DNA of 64,000 nt from Mycolicibacterium bacteremicum (GTDB lineage Bacteria > Actinomycetota > Actinomycetes > Mycobacteriales > Mycobacteriaceae), in assembly GCF_943913955.1 (NCBI RefSeq), contig NZ_CALUAE010000031.1, forward strand, positions 1 to 64,000, written 5' to 3'. The position numbers and the translations under genes are program-made. The notes beneath the pieces are model-generated. The model worked only from the letters and a program-made list of their open reading frames with translations. It was not told the origin of the DNA and did no database searches. Below are positions 43,177-52,674 of the stretch, piece by piece. Each line of letters opens with the position of its first letter. Position 1 is the stretch's first letter.

Positions 43177-43650
43177 GTGGACCTGACCTACCCGGAAGTG
43201 GGCGCGACGAACGGCCCGCTGCCGGCCGGCTATCAGCACGTCCACGTCTCCGCGGTGATCGGGCACGGCCGCGCCCGCTTCGAGGAGGCCGCCGACGCGG
43301 TGCTGCACTGGGGCATGCAACGCGGCGCCGGGGTGCTGGTGCACGCCGATGCCGCGTCCGCCGCCGTCGGCGCCAAGCTGACCGTCGGCTTCTGGCCGCT
43401 GCGCGCGCCGTGCCGGGTGGTGTATCTGCTCGACGAACCGGACCGGCGCGGGTTCGCCTACGGCACCCTGCCAGGACACCCGGAGACCGGCGAGGAACTC
43501 TTCGCCGTGCGCTATGACCCGGCCGACGGCTCGGTACACGCCGAGGTGACCGCGTTCGCCCGGCACGCGACGTGGTGGAGCAAGCTGGGCGGGCCGGTGA
43601 CCCGGCTGGCGCAGCGGGTGATCACCCGCCGCTACCTGACCGCGGTGTGA
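43177..43650 (+). CDS. DUF1990 family protein
   Basis: A 157-residue protein. Segments LTYPEVGAT, LPAGYQHVHVSAVIGHGRARFEEAADAVLHW and FAYGTLPGHPETGEELFAV are typical of DUF1990, a lipocalin/START-like small domain of unknown function. GTG start at 43177 after GGAG. It follows the nitroreductase by 29 bases on the same strand and converges with the enoyl-CoA hydratase. Confidence 0.8.
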   Translation: MDLTYPEVGATNGPLPAGYQHVHVSAVIGHGRARFEEAADAVLHWGMQRGAGVLVHADAASAAVGAKLTVGFWPLRAPCRVVYLLDEPDRRGFAYGTLPGHPETGEELFAVRYDPADGSVHAEVTAFARHATWWSKLGGPVTRLAQRVITRRYLTAV

Positions 43651-43652
43651 CG

Positions 43653-44420
43653 TTATTTGTTGCCCTGCAACAGCTTCGCGACGTTGTTCTTCAGGTCATC
43701 GGTGCCGAAGGTGAGCTCCTCGGCGGTGGTGGCGTAGTCGAGGGTGATCGCCACCTGACGCTCCAGCTGCATGTTCAGGATGCGCTTGGTGGATTCGACG
43801 GCCTTCTGCGGTAGCTCCAGGATCTTCCTGGCCGCCGTCAGCGCCTCGGCCAGTGGATCGGCCACGACATGGTTGGCCAGCCCCAGTTCGACCGCCTTCT
43901 GCGCCGGGATGCGGGCACCGGTGAGGGCGTACTCCTTGGCCTGCAGGATGCTCATCTGCATCGGCCACACCAGCGGGCCGCCGTCGGCGGCGACCAGACC
44001 GACCTGCACATGCGGGTCGGCCAAGAATGCCCGCTCCCCCATGTAGACGATGTCGCTCAACGCCACCACGCTGCACCCCAGCCCGACGGCCGGCCCGTTG
44101 ACCGCGGCGATCACCGGGATGCGGCAGCGCGCCATACCCATCACGATCTCGCGACCGTCGGCGATGGTCTTGGCGCGCAGGTCGGCATCCTGGCTGATCT
44201 GCTGGATGTAGTTGAAGTCGCCGCCGGCCGAGAACGCCTTGCCCGCACCGGTGATCACCGCCGCGCGGGCGGTGCGGTCCTGGCTGAGCCGGCTCCAGAT
44301 GCGGGCCAGGCCGACATGCAGGTCATCGTTGACGGCATTGAGCTCATCGGGCCGGTTCAGCGTGATGATCCGCAGCGGGCCGTCGGCCTCGACCTTAATT
44401 TCGTTGGGCATGTCGTACAT
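43653..44420 (-). CDS. Enoyl-CoA hydratase/isomerase family protein
   Basis: A 255-residue crotonase-fold enzyme. The oxyanion-hole segments are AFSAGGDFNYI and AVNGPAVGLGCSVVALSDI. At the site of the usual catalytic glutamates the sequence reads FLADPHVQVGLVAADGGPLVWP, with Asp rather than Glu at the second position, so the exact reaction (hydration, isomerisation or hydrolysis) is uncertain. It starts one base after the stop of the acyl-CoA dehydrogenase before it; last gene of the block. Confidence 0.87.
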   Translation of the reverse strand: MYDMPNEIKVEADGPLRIITLNRPDELNAVNDDLHVGLARIWSRLSQDRTARAAVITGAGKAFSAGGDFNYIQQISQDADLRAKTIADGREIVMGMARCRIPVIAAVNGPAVGLGCSVVALSDIVYMGERAFLADPHVQVGLVAADGGPLVWPMQMSILQAKEYALTGARIPAQKAVELGLANHVVADPLAEALTAARKILELPQKAVESTKRILNMQLERQVAITLDYATTAEELTFGTDDLKNNVAKLLQGNK

Positions 44421-44421
44421 G

Positions 44422-45504
44422 TCACACCGCCATTCTCAAGATTCGGCCCGCGATGATGTTCTTCTGGATCTGCGAGGTGCCGCCCATGACGCTCTGGGAC
44501 CGGCTGTAGAGGTAGGTGCTGAACAGGTCGGGGTCACTGGTGCCGGTCTGCGCCAGCACCGCATGACCGACGGACTGCTCCACCCAGGTCATCAGCAGTT
44601 TGTCGATGGAACCCTCAGGGCCGTGCGATATCCCGTCGAGCTGCTCGGAGAGCCGGCGGCGGACGTGCTGACGCAACACCTGCACCTGCACGGTGGCCCA
44701 GGCGAGTTCGTCGCTGGGTTCGCTCTTGCGCGCCAACTGGTTGACCGTTTTCTCGTAGCGGGCGGCGTAACCCAACGTGGACGGTTCGCGTTCGTGGCCG
44801 ACGACCGTCATCGCCAGTGCCCAGCCGTCACCGGGATTGCCGACCATCTGGCTCGCGGGGACCCGGGCCCCGTCGAAGAGCACCTGACCGAACTCGTTGC
44901 TGACACCGTTGATCATCTTCAGCGGCCGTTGCTCGATACCGGGCTGGTGCATGTTCACCAGGAACGCCGAGATGCCCTTGTGCCGCTTCACATCCTTGTC
45001 GGTGCGCGCCAGCAGCAGACACCAGTCGGCGACATCGGAGTAGCTGGTCCAGATCTTGTGCCCGTTGATCACGTACTCGTCGCCATCGAGGGTGGCGGTG
45101 GTGGTCAGCGAGGCCAGATCCGATCCGGCGCCGGGTTCGGAGAACCCCTGGCACCAGCGTTCGGTGCCGTCGATCATGCCGGGCAGGAAACGCTGCTGGA
45201 TCTCCTCGCTACCGTGCCGGCCCAGCCCGGTGACCAGATAGCCCAGGCTCGGTCGCGGCGGGGCCCCGGCGCGCGCCAGTTCCTCGTCGACGATCACGTC
45301 GTACACCGCGGGCAGTTCCAGGCCACCGAACTTCTTCGGCCAGGTGGCTCCGAAAAATCCTGCGGCGTGCAGGGATTGATGCCATTCACCCTGGCGGGCC
45401 CAGTACTCCTCGGTGGACTTCGGGAAGTTGGGTGCCTGTTCGGTCAGCCAGGCGCGCAGCCGCTCCCGGAAGGCGAGTTCGGCTTCGGAGTCACGAAAGT
45501 CCAA
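44422..45504 (-). CDS. Acyl-CoA dehydrogenase, subunit-like (long)
   Basis: A 360-residue acyl-CoA dehydrogenase. Flavin-binding segments CQGFSEPGAGSDLASL and VINGHKIWTSYSDVADW are present. At the C-terminal catalytic position the sequence reads MGGTSQIQKN with Gly instead of Glu, so the base must lie elsewhere, as in the heteromeric steroid/side-chain dehydrogenases of mycobacteria. The start is TTG, overlapping the upstream dehydrogenase gene by 14 bases. The two probably form a mixed tetramer. Confidence 0.88.
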   Translation of the reverse strand: MDFRDSEAELAFRERLRAWLTEQAPNFPKSTEEYWARQGEWHQSLHAAGFFGATWPKKFGGLELPAVYDVIVDEELARAGAPPRPSLGYLVTGLGRHGSEEIQQRFLPGMIDGTERWCQGFSEPGAGSDLASLTTTATLDGDEYVINGHKIWTSYSDVADWCLLLARTDKDVKRHKGISAFLVNMHQPGIEQRPLKMINGVSNEFGQVLFDGARVPASQMVGNPGDGWALAMTVVGHEREPSTLGYAARYEKTVNQLARKSEPSDELAWATVQVQVLRQHVRRRLSEQLDGISHGPEGSIDKLLMTWVEQSVGHAVLAQTGTSDPDLFSTYLYSRSQSVMGGTSQIQKNIIAGRILRMAV

Positions 45505-46375
45505 CGGAGATCTCCTTCAACGCCACCGGCCACAGCCCGGTGGAGACCAGTACCCGGCGCAGGTAGACGTGCGCCGCGCATTCCCAGGTGTTGCCGATAC
45601 CGCCGTGCACCTGGATCGACGTCTCGCAGACGGTGTGCGCCGACCGCGCGCAGTACACCTTGGCCACCCGGGCAGCCTCCAGCGCGACGGCGGGCTCTTC
45701 TTCGTCGACGGCCCAGGCCGCGTACCGCAGGATGCTGATGGAGCCCTCGATGAGCACCAGGCTCTCGGCGAGCAGATGTGCGATGGCCTGATAGGAGCCG
45801 ATGGCCTTGCCGTACTGCTCACGCATCTTGGCGTAGTCGGTCGCCAGGTCGAAGGCGCCGCGGGCGGCGCCGAGGATGTCGGCCGCGGTGACGACCAGCG
45901 CGAGCGCCTGCGCGCGCAGCATCTTCTCGTCGTCGAGCGCACCGGCCGGGGTCAGCTCACCGGCGGCGGCCTGCCACCGGGTCAGGTCGACGCCGGGGGC
46001 CGCCTCGCCGAGTGCGACGGTCCCGACGGTGGGCCCGTCGAGGGCCACGCCCTCGCTGATGCCCCGGGCGTCGGGCGCGATGTCACCGACGACGATCGTC
46101 GCGCCGGTGTGTCCGATGTCGTCGGCCAGCACGGGTCCGAGGAACGGTACGTCGACCAGGCCCCGGCCGAACTCCTCGGCGACGATCGCCACCTCCACAC
46201 CGGAGGCGCCGTCCGAGCGCAGCGACCGCCACCCGGTGGCGGCCACCGTCTTCTCCAGCCGGGCGACGCGCTGGTCGTCCTCGAGCTCACCGACGGCGCC
46301 CGGGCCGAGGTCATCGGCGAGCTTGGCGGCCGCGTCCCGCAGTTGCTGCTGCTCACTGGTCAGCCGAACATCCAT
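45491..46375 (-). CDS. Acyl-CoA dehydrogenase, subunit-like (short)
   Basis: A 294-residue protein, shorter than normal. It keeps the helical N-terminus, a reduced middle domain and the C-terminal QVHGGIGNTWECAAHVYLRR segment, but has neither the EGTSEIQ base nor the full flavin signature. This matches the small partner of alpha2beta2 dehydrogenases that act on bulky CoA esters. It overlaps its longer partner by 14 bases. A palindrome lies 22 bases upstream of its start. Confidence 0.85.
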   Translation of the reverse strand: MDVRLTSEQQQLRDAAAKLADDLGPGAVGELEDDQRVARLEKTVAATGWRSLRSDGASGVEVAIVAEEFGRGLVDVPFLGPVLADDIGHTGATIVVGDIAPDARGISEGVALDGPTVGTVALGEAAPGVDLTRWQAAAGELTPAGALDDEKMLRAQALALVVTAADILGAARGAFDLATDYAKMREQYGKAIGSYQAIAHLLAESLVLIEGSISILRYAAWAVDEEEPAVALEAARVAKVYCARSAHTVCETSIQVHGGIGNTWECAAHVYLRRVLVSTGLWPVALKEISVGLS

Positions 46376-46396
46376 GAGAGGAGCCTATCCTTTCCG

Positions 46397-46411
46397 GAGA
46401 ATCCAATTCTC
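46397..46411. promoter_or_regulatory. Palindrome upstream of the dehydrogenase pair
   Basis: GAGAAT-CCA-ATTCTC is a perfect 6-base inverted repeat in the 71 bases between the kinase and dehydrogenase genes. Its place before the first dehydrogenase suggests an operator for an unlinked regulator. It is not the KstR pattern (AACnnGTT). Confidence 0.45.
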
Positions 46412-46446
46412 ATATGGCCAGAACTGTACTACCAGACGGGCGTTTG

Positions 46447-47499
46447 TCACAGCCCGCCGGCCAGCTCCCAGGCTCGCTGCGCCAGGTTGCGGTACCGGTC
46501 GCGGAACAGGTCGGTGCCCGCCCTCGAATCCGAGGCGTTGCCGTCCAGTCCGCGCCGCCACACCCCGGCGACGATGGCGGCCAGCCGGAACATCGAGAAG
46601 ACCACGAAGATCGGCAGGTCGCCGGGAATGTCGCGGCCGGCAGCGCGGCAGTATTCGGCGACGAACTCCGCCTCGTCGGGCATGCCCGTCCCGGTCAGAT
46701 CCTCGCCCGCCACGCCGGTCAACGGGTCGCCGTCACCGGGCAGGTGATAGGTCATGGCCGCATAGCCCAGGTCGGCCAGCGGATGGCCGATGGTCGACAG
46801 TTCCCAGTCCAGTACCGCCACGATGCGCGGCTCGGTGGGGTGCAGCAGCACATTCCCCAGCCGGTAGTCACCATGGGCGATACAGGCGTCGTCATCGGTG
46901 GGCAGGTGCGCGGGTAGCCAGGCCGCCAAGGCCTCCATCTCGGCGCACTCCTCGACCTTGACGGCCGCCCAGGTGCGGGTCCACAGCGCCACCTGCCGGG
47001 CCAGATAACCGTCCGGGCGCCCGTAATCCGACAAGCCCACCGCTTGCCAGTCCACCGTGTGCAGCCGGGCCAGCACGCGGGCCAGATCGCGATAGACCGC
47101 GGCGCGTTCGGCCGGCGTGCCGTCGCGCAACACCCGGTCGGGGAAGATCCGGCCCGGCACGTGATCCATCACGAAGAACGGGGTGCCCAGCACCGACTCG
47201 TCGGTGCACATCACCCGCATCCGGGGCACCGGTACCTCGGTGTCGGCCAGCGCGGACATCACCCGGTACTCGCGGCCGACATCGTGGGCCTTGGGCAGCA
47301 ACTCCCCCGGCGGCTTCTTGCGCAGCACGAATTCGCCTGCCGCGGTGCGCAGGTGGAAGGTGGGGTTGCTCTGACCACCCTGGAACTGCCGGATCTGGAC
47401 CGGACCGTCGATACCGTGCCCGGCGAGGTACCGGACCAGGGCGTCCTCGTCGAATCGGTGCTGGGGCAGGACGTCGACGAGTTCGGGTACACCGGACAT
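46447..47499 (-). CDS. Aminoglycoside phosphotransferase-like kinase (ACAD10-type, FadE-associated)
   Basis: A 350-residue protein kinase-like enzyme. GGQSNPTFHLRTAAGEFVLRKKPPG carries the ATP-binding lysine, CIAHGDYRLGNVLLHP is the catalytic loop, and AVLDWELSTIGHPLADLGY holds the metal-binding Asp. Such proteins next to acyl-CoA dehydrogenases are thought to phosphorylate hydroxyacyl substrates, as in ACAD10/11. It is the first gene of the four-gene lipid block, 71 bases before the dehydrogenases. Confidence 0.88.
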   Translation of the reverse strand: MSGVPELVDVLPQHRFDEDALVRYLAGHGIDGPVQIRQFQGGQSNPTFHLRTAAGEFVLRKKPPGELLPKAHDVGREYRVMSALADTEVPVPRMRVMCTDESVLGTPFFVMDHVPGRIFPDRVLRDGTPAERAAVYRDLARVLARLHTVDWQAVGLSDYGRPDGYLARQVALWTRTWAAVKVEECAEMEALAAWLPAHLPTDDDACIAHGDYRLGNVLLHPTEPRIVAVLDWELSTIGHPLADLGYAAMTYHLPGDGDPLTGVAGEDLTGTGMPDEAEFVAEYCRAAGRDIPGDLPIFVVFSMFRLAAIVAGVWRRGLDGNASDSRAGTDLFRDRYRNLAQRAWELAGGL

Positions 47500-47580
47500 C
47501 CCGGCAGCGTCTCACATCCGTTAACCGGGCCGACGCTCATTGAGCGCGCGCCGTGCACGCGACCCTGCAAGACTTCGATC

Positions 47581-50073
47581 ATGACCGATCTCGTCGCCCC
47601 CACGCCTGCCTACGAACCCAGTCGCACCGGACTGTCGGCCGACGCCCTGCGACGGGCCATCATCGACCACATCCGGTATTCGATCGGGCGGCCCGCCGCG
47701 GCGCTGCGCCCGGAGCACTACTACCGGGCGCTGGCGCTGGCCGTCCGCGACCGCATGCAGGACAACCGGGTCGCTTCCACCCAGACCTCGCTGGACCTGG
47801 GCAGCAAGGTCACCTGCTACCTGTCCGCCGAGTTCCTGATGGGACCACAGCTCGGCGCCAACCTGCTCAACCTGGGCATCGAGCAGGCCGCCCGCGCCGC
47901 GCTCGCCGAGCTGGGTCAGGACCTGGAGGAGGTGCTGGACTGCGAGGAGGAACCCGGTTTGGGCAACGGTGGCCTCGGCCGGCTGGCCGCCTGTTACCTC
48001 GACTCGCTGGCCACCCTGGAGCGACCGGCCATCGGATACGGCATCCGCTACGAGTTCGGCATCTTCGACCAGGAGCTGCAGGACGGCTGGCAGGTCGAGA
48101 AGACCGACAACTGGCTGCTCAACGGAAATCCTTGGGAGATCGCCAAACCTGATGTGCACTACCCCGTGCTCTGGGGTGGGCACACCGAGCGCTACCACGA
48201 CGACGCCGGCGTGCTGCGGGTGCGCTGGATACCGCACCGCGTCATCCAGGGCGTCGCCTATGACACCCCGATCCAGGGGTACGGCGTCAAGACCTGCAAC
48301 GTGCTGACCCTGTGGAGCGCCCGGGCGGTGCAGTCCTTTGCGTTGGAGGCCTTCAACACCGGCGACTACTACAAGGCCGTCGAGGAGGAGGTGACCTCGG
48401 AGACCGTCACCAAGGTGCTCTACCCCAACGACGAGCCCGAGGTGGGCAAGCGACTGCGACTGCTGCAGCAGTTCTTCTTCGTGTCCTGCTCGCTTCAGCA
48501 TGTGCTACACATCATGGACGACCTCGCCGAGGCCTCGGTGCACGACCTGCCGAAGAAATTCGCCTTGCAGCTCAACGACACCCACCCCTCCATCGGGGTG
48601 GCCGAGCTGATGCGTCTGCTCGTCGACGAACGCCGACTGGACTGGAACACCGCCTGGGGCATCACCGTGGCCACCTTCGGTTACACCAACCACACGCTGC
48701 TGCCCGAGGCGCTGGAGAAGTGGCCGCTGAGCATCTTCGGCGAGAGCCTGCCGCGCCACCTGGAGATCATCTACGAGATCAACAGCCGTTTCCTCGACGA
48801 GGTCCGCGCCCGCTTCCCCGGCGACGAGGACCGGGTCCGCCGGATGTCGCTGATCGGCGAGGACGGCGCCAAGTCCGTGCGGATGGCCCACCTGGCGACC
48901 GTGGGCAGCCATGCCGTCAACGGGGTCGCCGCCCTGCACTCGGAGTTGCTCAAGGACAGTGTGCTCAAGGACTTCTACGAGTTGTGGCCCGAACGGTTCT
49001 CCAACAAGACCAACGGCGTCACCCCGCGGCGGTTCGTGGCGCTGTCCAATCCGGGGCTACGCCAACTGCTGGACCGCACCGTCGGGGACGGCTGGCTGAC
49101 CCACCTGGACCGGCTGCGCGGCCTGGAGGCCTTCATCGATGATGACGGCTTCCGTGCCGAATGGCGAGATGTCAAGCGCGCCAACAAATCGCGGCTCGCC
49201 GACTTCGTATACGCCGAGACCGGCGTGGAACTGGACCCGACCTGGCTGTTCGACATCCAGGTCAAACGTATCCACGAGTACAAGCGCCAGCACCTCAACG
49301 TGCTCAACATCGTCACCCAGTACCTGCGGATCAAGCACAACCCCGGCATCGACATGGCACCGCGGGCCTACATCTTCGGCGGCAAGGCCGCACCCGGCTA
49401 TTTCCTGGCGAAGCGGATCATCAAACTCATCACCGCGGTCGGGGACATGATCAATTTCGACCCCGAGGTCAACCGGTTCATGAAGGTGGTGTTCCTGCCG
49501 AACTTCAACGTGCAGAACGCCCACCTGATCTATCCGGCGGCCAATCTGTCGGAGCAGATCTCGACCGCGGGCAAGGAGGCCTCCGGCACCGGCAACATGA
49601 AGTTCATGATGAACGGCGCGCTGACCATCGGCACCCTCGACGGCGCCAACGTCGAGATCCGGGAGGAGGCCGGCGCGGAGAACTTCTTCCTGTTCGGTCT
49701 CACCGTCGACGAGGTGGAGGAACTCAAGCGCTCCGGCTATCGGCCGGCGACCTATGTGGCCGCCGACCCGGAATTGCGTGCCGTCCTGGATCTCATTGCC
49801 GGCGGCCACTTCTCACATGGCGACACCGAGGTGTTCCGGCCGCTGGTCGACAATCTGATCCACGACGACCCGTTCCTGGTGCTGGCCGACTACGCGTCCT
49901 ATGTGCAGTGCCAGGACCAGGTCAGCGCCGCCTGGCAGGACCGCGACGCCTGGTCCCGGATGTCGATCCGCAATACCGCGCGCAGTGGGAAATTCTCCTC
50001 CGACCGCGCCATCGCCGAATACTGCGATGACATCTGGGGCGTGCACGCGGTCACCGTCACCAACGGGAAATGA
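47581..50073 (+). CDS. glgP: Glycogen phosphorylase
   Basis: An 830-residue phosphorylase that releases glucose 1-phosphate from glycogen. The PLP signature EASGTGNMKFMMNGALTI has the cofactor lysine. N-terminal EEEPGLGNGGLGRLAACYLDS and the middle HEYKRQHLNVLNIV are conserved. The start ATG 47581 (MTDLVAPTPAY) is chosen by family alignment; the frame is open to 47044 but that part is antisense to the kinase gene. Phosphoketolase follows 41 bases downstream. Confidence 0.95.
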   Translation: MTDLVAPTPAYEPSRTGLSADALRRAIIDHIRYSIGRPAAALRPEHYYRALALAVRDRMQDNRVASTQTSLDLGSKVTCYLSAEFLMGPQLGANLLNLGIEQAARAALAELGQDLEEVLDCEEEPGLGNGGLGRLAACYLDSLATLERPAIGYGIRYEFGIFDQELQDGWQVEKTDNWLLNGNPWEIAKPDVHYPVLWGGHTERYHDDAGVLRVRWIPHRVIQGVAYDTPIQGYGVKTCNVLTLWSARAVQSFALEAFNTGDYYKAVEEEVTSETVTKVLYPNDEPEVGKRLRLLQQFFFVSCSLQHVLHIMDDLAEASVHDLPKKFALQLNDTHPSIGVAELMRLLVDERRLDWNTAWGITVATFGYTNHTLLPEALEKWPLSIFGESLPRHLEIIYEINSRFLDEVRARFPGDEDRVRRMSLIGEDGAKSVRMAHLATVGSHAVNGVAALHSELLKDSVLKDFYELWPERFSNKTNGVTPRRFVALSNPGLRQLLDRTVGDGWLTHLDRLRGLEAFIDDDGFRAEWRDVKRANKSRLADFVYAETGVELDPTWLFDIQVKRIHEYKRQHLNVLNIVTQYLRIKHNPGIDMAPRAYIFGGKAAPGYFLAKRIIKLITAVGDMINFDPEVNRFMKVVFLPNFNVQNAHLIYPAANLSEQISTAGKEASGTGNMKFMMNGALTIGTLDGANVEIREEAGAENFFLFGLTVDEVEELKRSGYRPATYVAADPELRAVLDLIAGGHFSHGDTEVFRPLVDNLIHDDPFLVLADYASYVQCQDQVSAAWQDRDAWSRMSIRNTARSGKFSSDRAIAEYCDDIWGVHAVTVTNGK

Positions 50074-50114
50074 CGCCGGTGTTTATATTCGCGGAGTCGT
50101 GGTAGGCCTGAGAG

Positions 50115-52484
50115 ATGACTGCATCCACTGCCCTGACCGATGATGAAGTCACGCTCCTCGACGCGTACTGGCGCGCCGCCAACTATCTGTCCGTCGGGCA
50201 GATCTACCTGCTGGACAATCCGCTGTTGCGCGATGGACTGTCCCCCGAGCACGTCAAGCCACGCCTGCTGGGGCACTGGGGCACCACACCGGGGCTCAAC
50301 CTGCTCTACACCCATCTGAACCGGGTGATCCGGCAACGCGATGCCGACGTCATCTACATCACCGGCCCGGGCCACGGCGGGCCCGGCCTGGTGGCCAACG
50401 CCTACCTGGAGGGCACCTACTCCGAGGTGTACACCGGCATCGGCGAGGACGTCGATGGACTGCGAAAACTGTTCCGGCAGTTCTCTTTCCCCGGTGGTAT
50501 CCCCAGCCACGTGGCCGCTGAGACGCCCGGGTCCATCCACGAGGGCGGGGAGCTCGGCTACGCGCTGGTGCACGCCTATGGCGCCGCCTTCGACAACCCC
50601 GACCTGGTGGTGGCCGCCGTCGTCGGCGACGGTGAGGCCGAGACCGGCCCGCTGGCCGCGAGCTGGCACTCCAACAAGTTCCTCGACCCGGCCAGAGACG
50701 GCGCCGTGCTGCCGATCCTGCACCTCAACGGGTACAAGATCGCCAACCCGACGGTGCTTGCCCGGATCCCGGCCGAGGAACTCGACGCCCTGATGCGCGG
50801 TTACGGCTATACCCCGATCACGGTCGCCGGCGATGATCCCGCCGCGGTGCACCGCGCATTGGCGACCGCGCTGGACGACGCCTTCGATCAGATCGGCGCG
50901 ATCCAGCGTGCCGCCCGCGAGGACGGTCAGACGGGTCGGCCGTTGTGGCCGATGATCATTCTGCGCACCCCGAAGGGATGGACCGGGCCGCGCGAGGTCG
51001 ACGGCAAGAAGGTCGAGGGCACCTGGCGCTCGCATCAGGTGCCGCTGTCGGAAACCCGCACCAACGCCGAGCATCTGGAGGCGCTGCGGGAATGGCTGCT
51101 GAGCTACCGGCCCGAGGAGCTGTTCGACGGGAACGGGGCACTGCGCCCCGACCTGCGCGCGCTCGCCCCCACGGGCACGCGGCGGATGAGCGCCAACCCG
51201 CATGCCAACGGCGGGGCACTGCTGCGTGACCTGGATCTGCCGCCCATCGCCGACTACGCCGTCGACGTGCCCGCACCGGCCAGCGCCACCGGTGAGGCCA
51301 CCCGGGTCCTGGGGACCTACCTGCGCGATGTGATCGCGCGCAACACCGACAATTTCCGGCTGATGGGTCCCGACGAGACCGCCTCCAACCGGCTCGCGGC
51401 GGTGTTCGACAAGACCGACAAGGTCTGGCAGGCAGAACAATCCGCCGATGATGAGCACCTCTCCCCGGGCGGCCGGGTCATGGAGGTGCTCTCGGAGCAC
51501 ATGTGCCAAGGCTGGCTGGAAGGGTATCTGCTGACCGGCCGACACGGCTTCTTCAGCTGCTACGAGGCGTTCGTACACATCATCGATTCGATGGCCAATC
51601 AGCACGCGAAGTGGCTGTCCAGCAGCAACCATCTGGACTGGCGCAGGCCCATCGCCTCACTGAACTATCTGCTGACGTCCCACGTGTGGCGCCAGGACCA
51701 CAACGGCGCGTCCCATCAGGATCCCGGTTTCATCGATCACATCGCCAACAAGCGACCCGAGGTGGTCCGGGTGTACCTGCCGCCGGACGCCAACACCTTG
51801 CTCTCGGTGGCCGACCACTGCCTGCGCAGCCGTCAGTACATCAATGTCATCGTCGCCGGGAAACAACCGGCGCTGAATTACCTGACCATGGACGAGGCCG
51901 TCGCGCACTGCACCCGCGGCGCCGGGATCTGGGAGTGGGCAGGCACCGAACGAGACCTCGGGGCGCCGGATGTGGTGCTTGCCTGTGCCGGCGACATCCC
52001 GACGCTGGAAACCCTTGCCGCGGCGGACATCCTGCGCCGACGGCTACCCGAGCTTGCCGTGCGGGTGGTCAACGTGGTCGACATCATGCGGCTGCAACCG
52101 GAGTCCGAGCACCCGCACGGGATGGCCGATCACGAATTCGATGCCCTGTTCACCACCGACAAGCCGATCATCTTCGCCTACCACGGCTATCCCTGGCTGA
52201 TCCACCGGTTGGCCTATCGCCACGCCAACCACGACCAACTGCATGTGCGCGGGTTCAAGGAGCGCGGCACCACCACCACACCGTTCGACATGGTGATGCT
52301 CAACGACCTGGACAGGTTCCATCTGGTGATCGATGTGATCGACCGGGTCGCCGGCCTCGGCAGCAACGCCGCCGGCCTGCGGCAGGAGATGGTCGACGCG
52401 CGGTTGGCCGCCCGCCTCTACACCCGCGAACACGGCGAGGACGATCCCGCCATCACCGGGTGGACGTGGGAGCGGCTGGACTGA
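50115..52484 (+). CDS. xfp: Phosphoketolase
   Basis: A 789-residue thiamine-diphosphate enzyme that splits xylulose 5-phosphate (or fructose 6-phosphate) with phosphate to acetyl phosphate and a shorter sugar phosphate. Visible: AANYLSVGQIYLL, ITGPGHGGPGLVAN, the TPP motif GDGEAETGPLA, RTPKGWTGP and FAYHGYPWLIHRL. It lies directly after glgP, so glycogen carbon could be routed to acetyl phosphate in the same unit. Confidence 0.95.
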   Translation: MTASTALTDDEVTLLDAYWRAANYLSVGQIYLLDNPLLRDGLSPEHVKPRLLGHWGTTPGLNLLYTHLNRVIRQRDADVIYITGPGHGGPGLVANAYLEGTYSEVYTGIGEDVDGLRKLFRQFSFPGGIPSHVAAETPGSIHEGGELGYALVHAYGAAFDNPDLVVAAVVGDGEAETGPLAASWHSNKFLDPARDGAVLPILHLNGYKIANPTVLARIPAEELDALMRGYGYTPITVAGDDPAAVHRALATALDDAFDQIGAIQRAAREDGQTGRPLWPMIILRTPKGWTGPREVDGKKVEGTWRSHQVPLSETRTNAEHLEALREWLLSYRPEELFDGNGALRPDLRALAPTGTRRMSANPHANGGALLRDLDLPPIADYAVDVPAPASATGEATRVLGTYLRDVIARNTDNFRLMGPDETASNRLAAVFDKTDKVWQAEQSADDEHLSPGGRVMEVLSEHMCQGWLEGYLLTGRHGFFSCYEAFVHIIDSMANQHAKWLSSSNHLDWRRPIASLNYLLTSHVWRQDHNGASHQDPGFIDHIANKRPEVVRVYLPPDANTLLSVADHCLRSRQYINVIVAGKQPALNYLTMDEAVAHCTRGAGIWEWAGTERDLGAPDVVLACAGDIPTLETLAAADILRRRLPELAVRVVNVVDIMRLQPESEHPHGMADHEFDALFTTDKPIIFAYHGYPWLIHRLAYRHANHDQLHVRGFKERGTTTTPFDMVMLNDLDRFHLVIDVIDRVAGLGSNAAGLRQEMVDARLAARLYTREHGEDDPAITGWTWERLD

Positions 52485-52548
52485 CGTTTTCTTCCTGCGT
52501 CGTACGGGTAACCGTCACTGCATCCGGTCGACCGAAAGGAATACCGTG

Positions 52549-52674
52549 ATGCCGACACCGGCAAAGAACAACTCGACCCGCCCCGATGCCATGCGCAATT
52601 GGGTACTTGTGCCGATCGTCACATCCGTCTTGCTCACGATCGCCGCCATCGTGCTGCTGCTGGCCAACAGGTAG
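52549..52674 (+). CDS. 41-residue single-helix membrane peptide
   Basis: The reading is MPTPAKNNSTRPDAMRNWVL followed by a hydrophobic stretch ending LLLANR. It has a soluble N-terminus of about 17 residues and one membrane helix of about 20 residues. An AAAGGA ribosome-binding site lies 8 bases upstream, and ATG at 52549 follows a GTG. It is in the same direction as xfp, 64 bases after it. The function is unknown and the gene call rests on the site, the helix and the clean stop. Confidence 0.5.
   Translation: MPTPAKNNSTRPDAMRNWVLVPIVTSVLLTIAAIVLLLANR

Noticed and set aside
47044..47580. N-terminal extension of glycogen phosphorylase to 1009 residues
   Set aside because: The extension is antisense to the kinase gene and unlike any phosphorylase; ATG 47581 gives the normal length.
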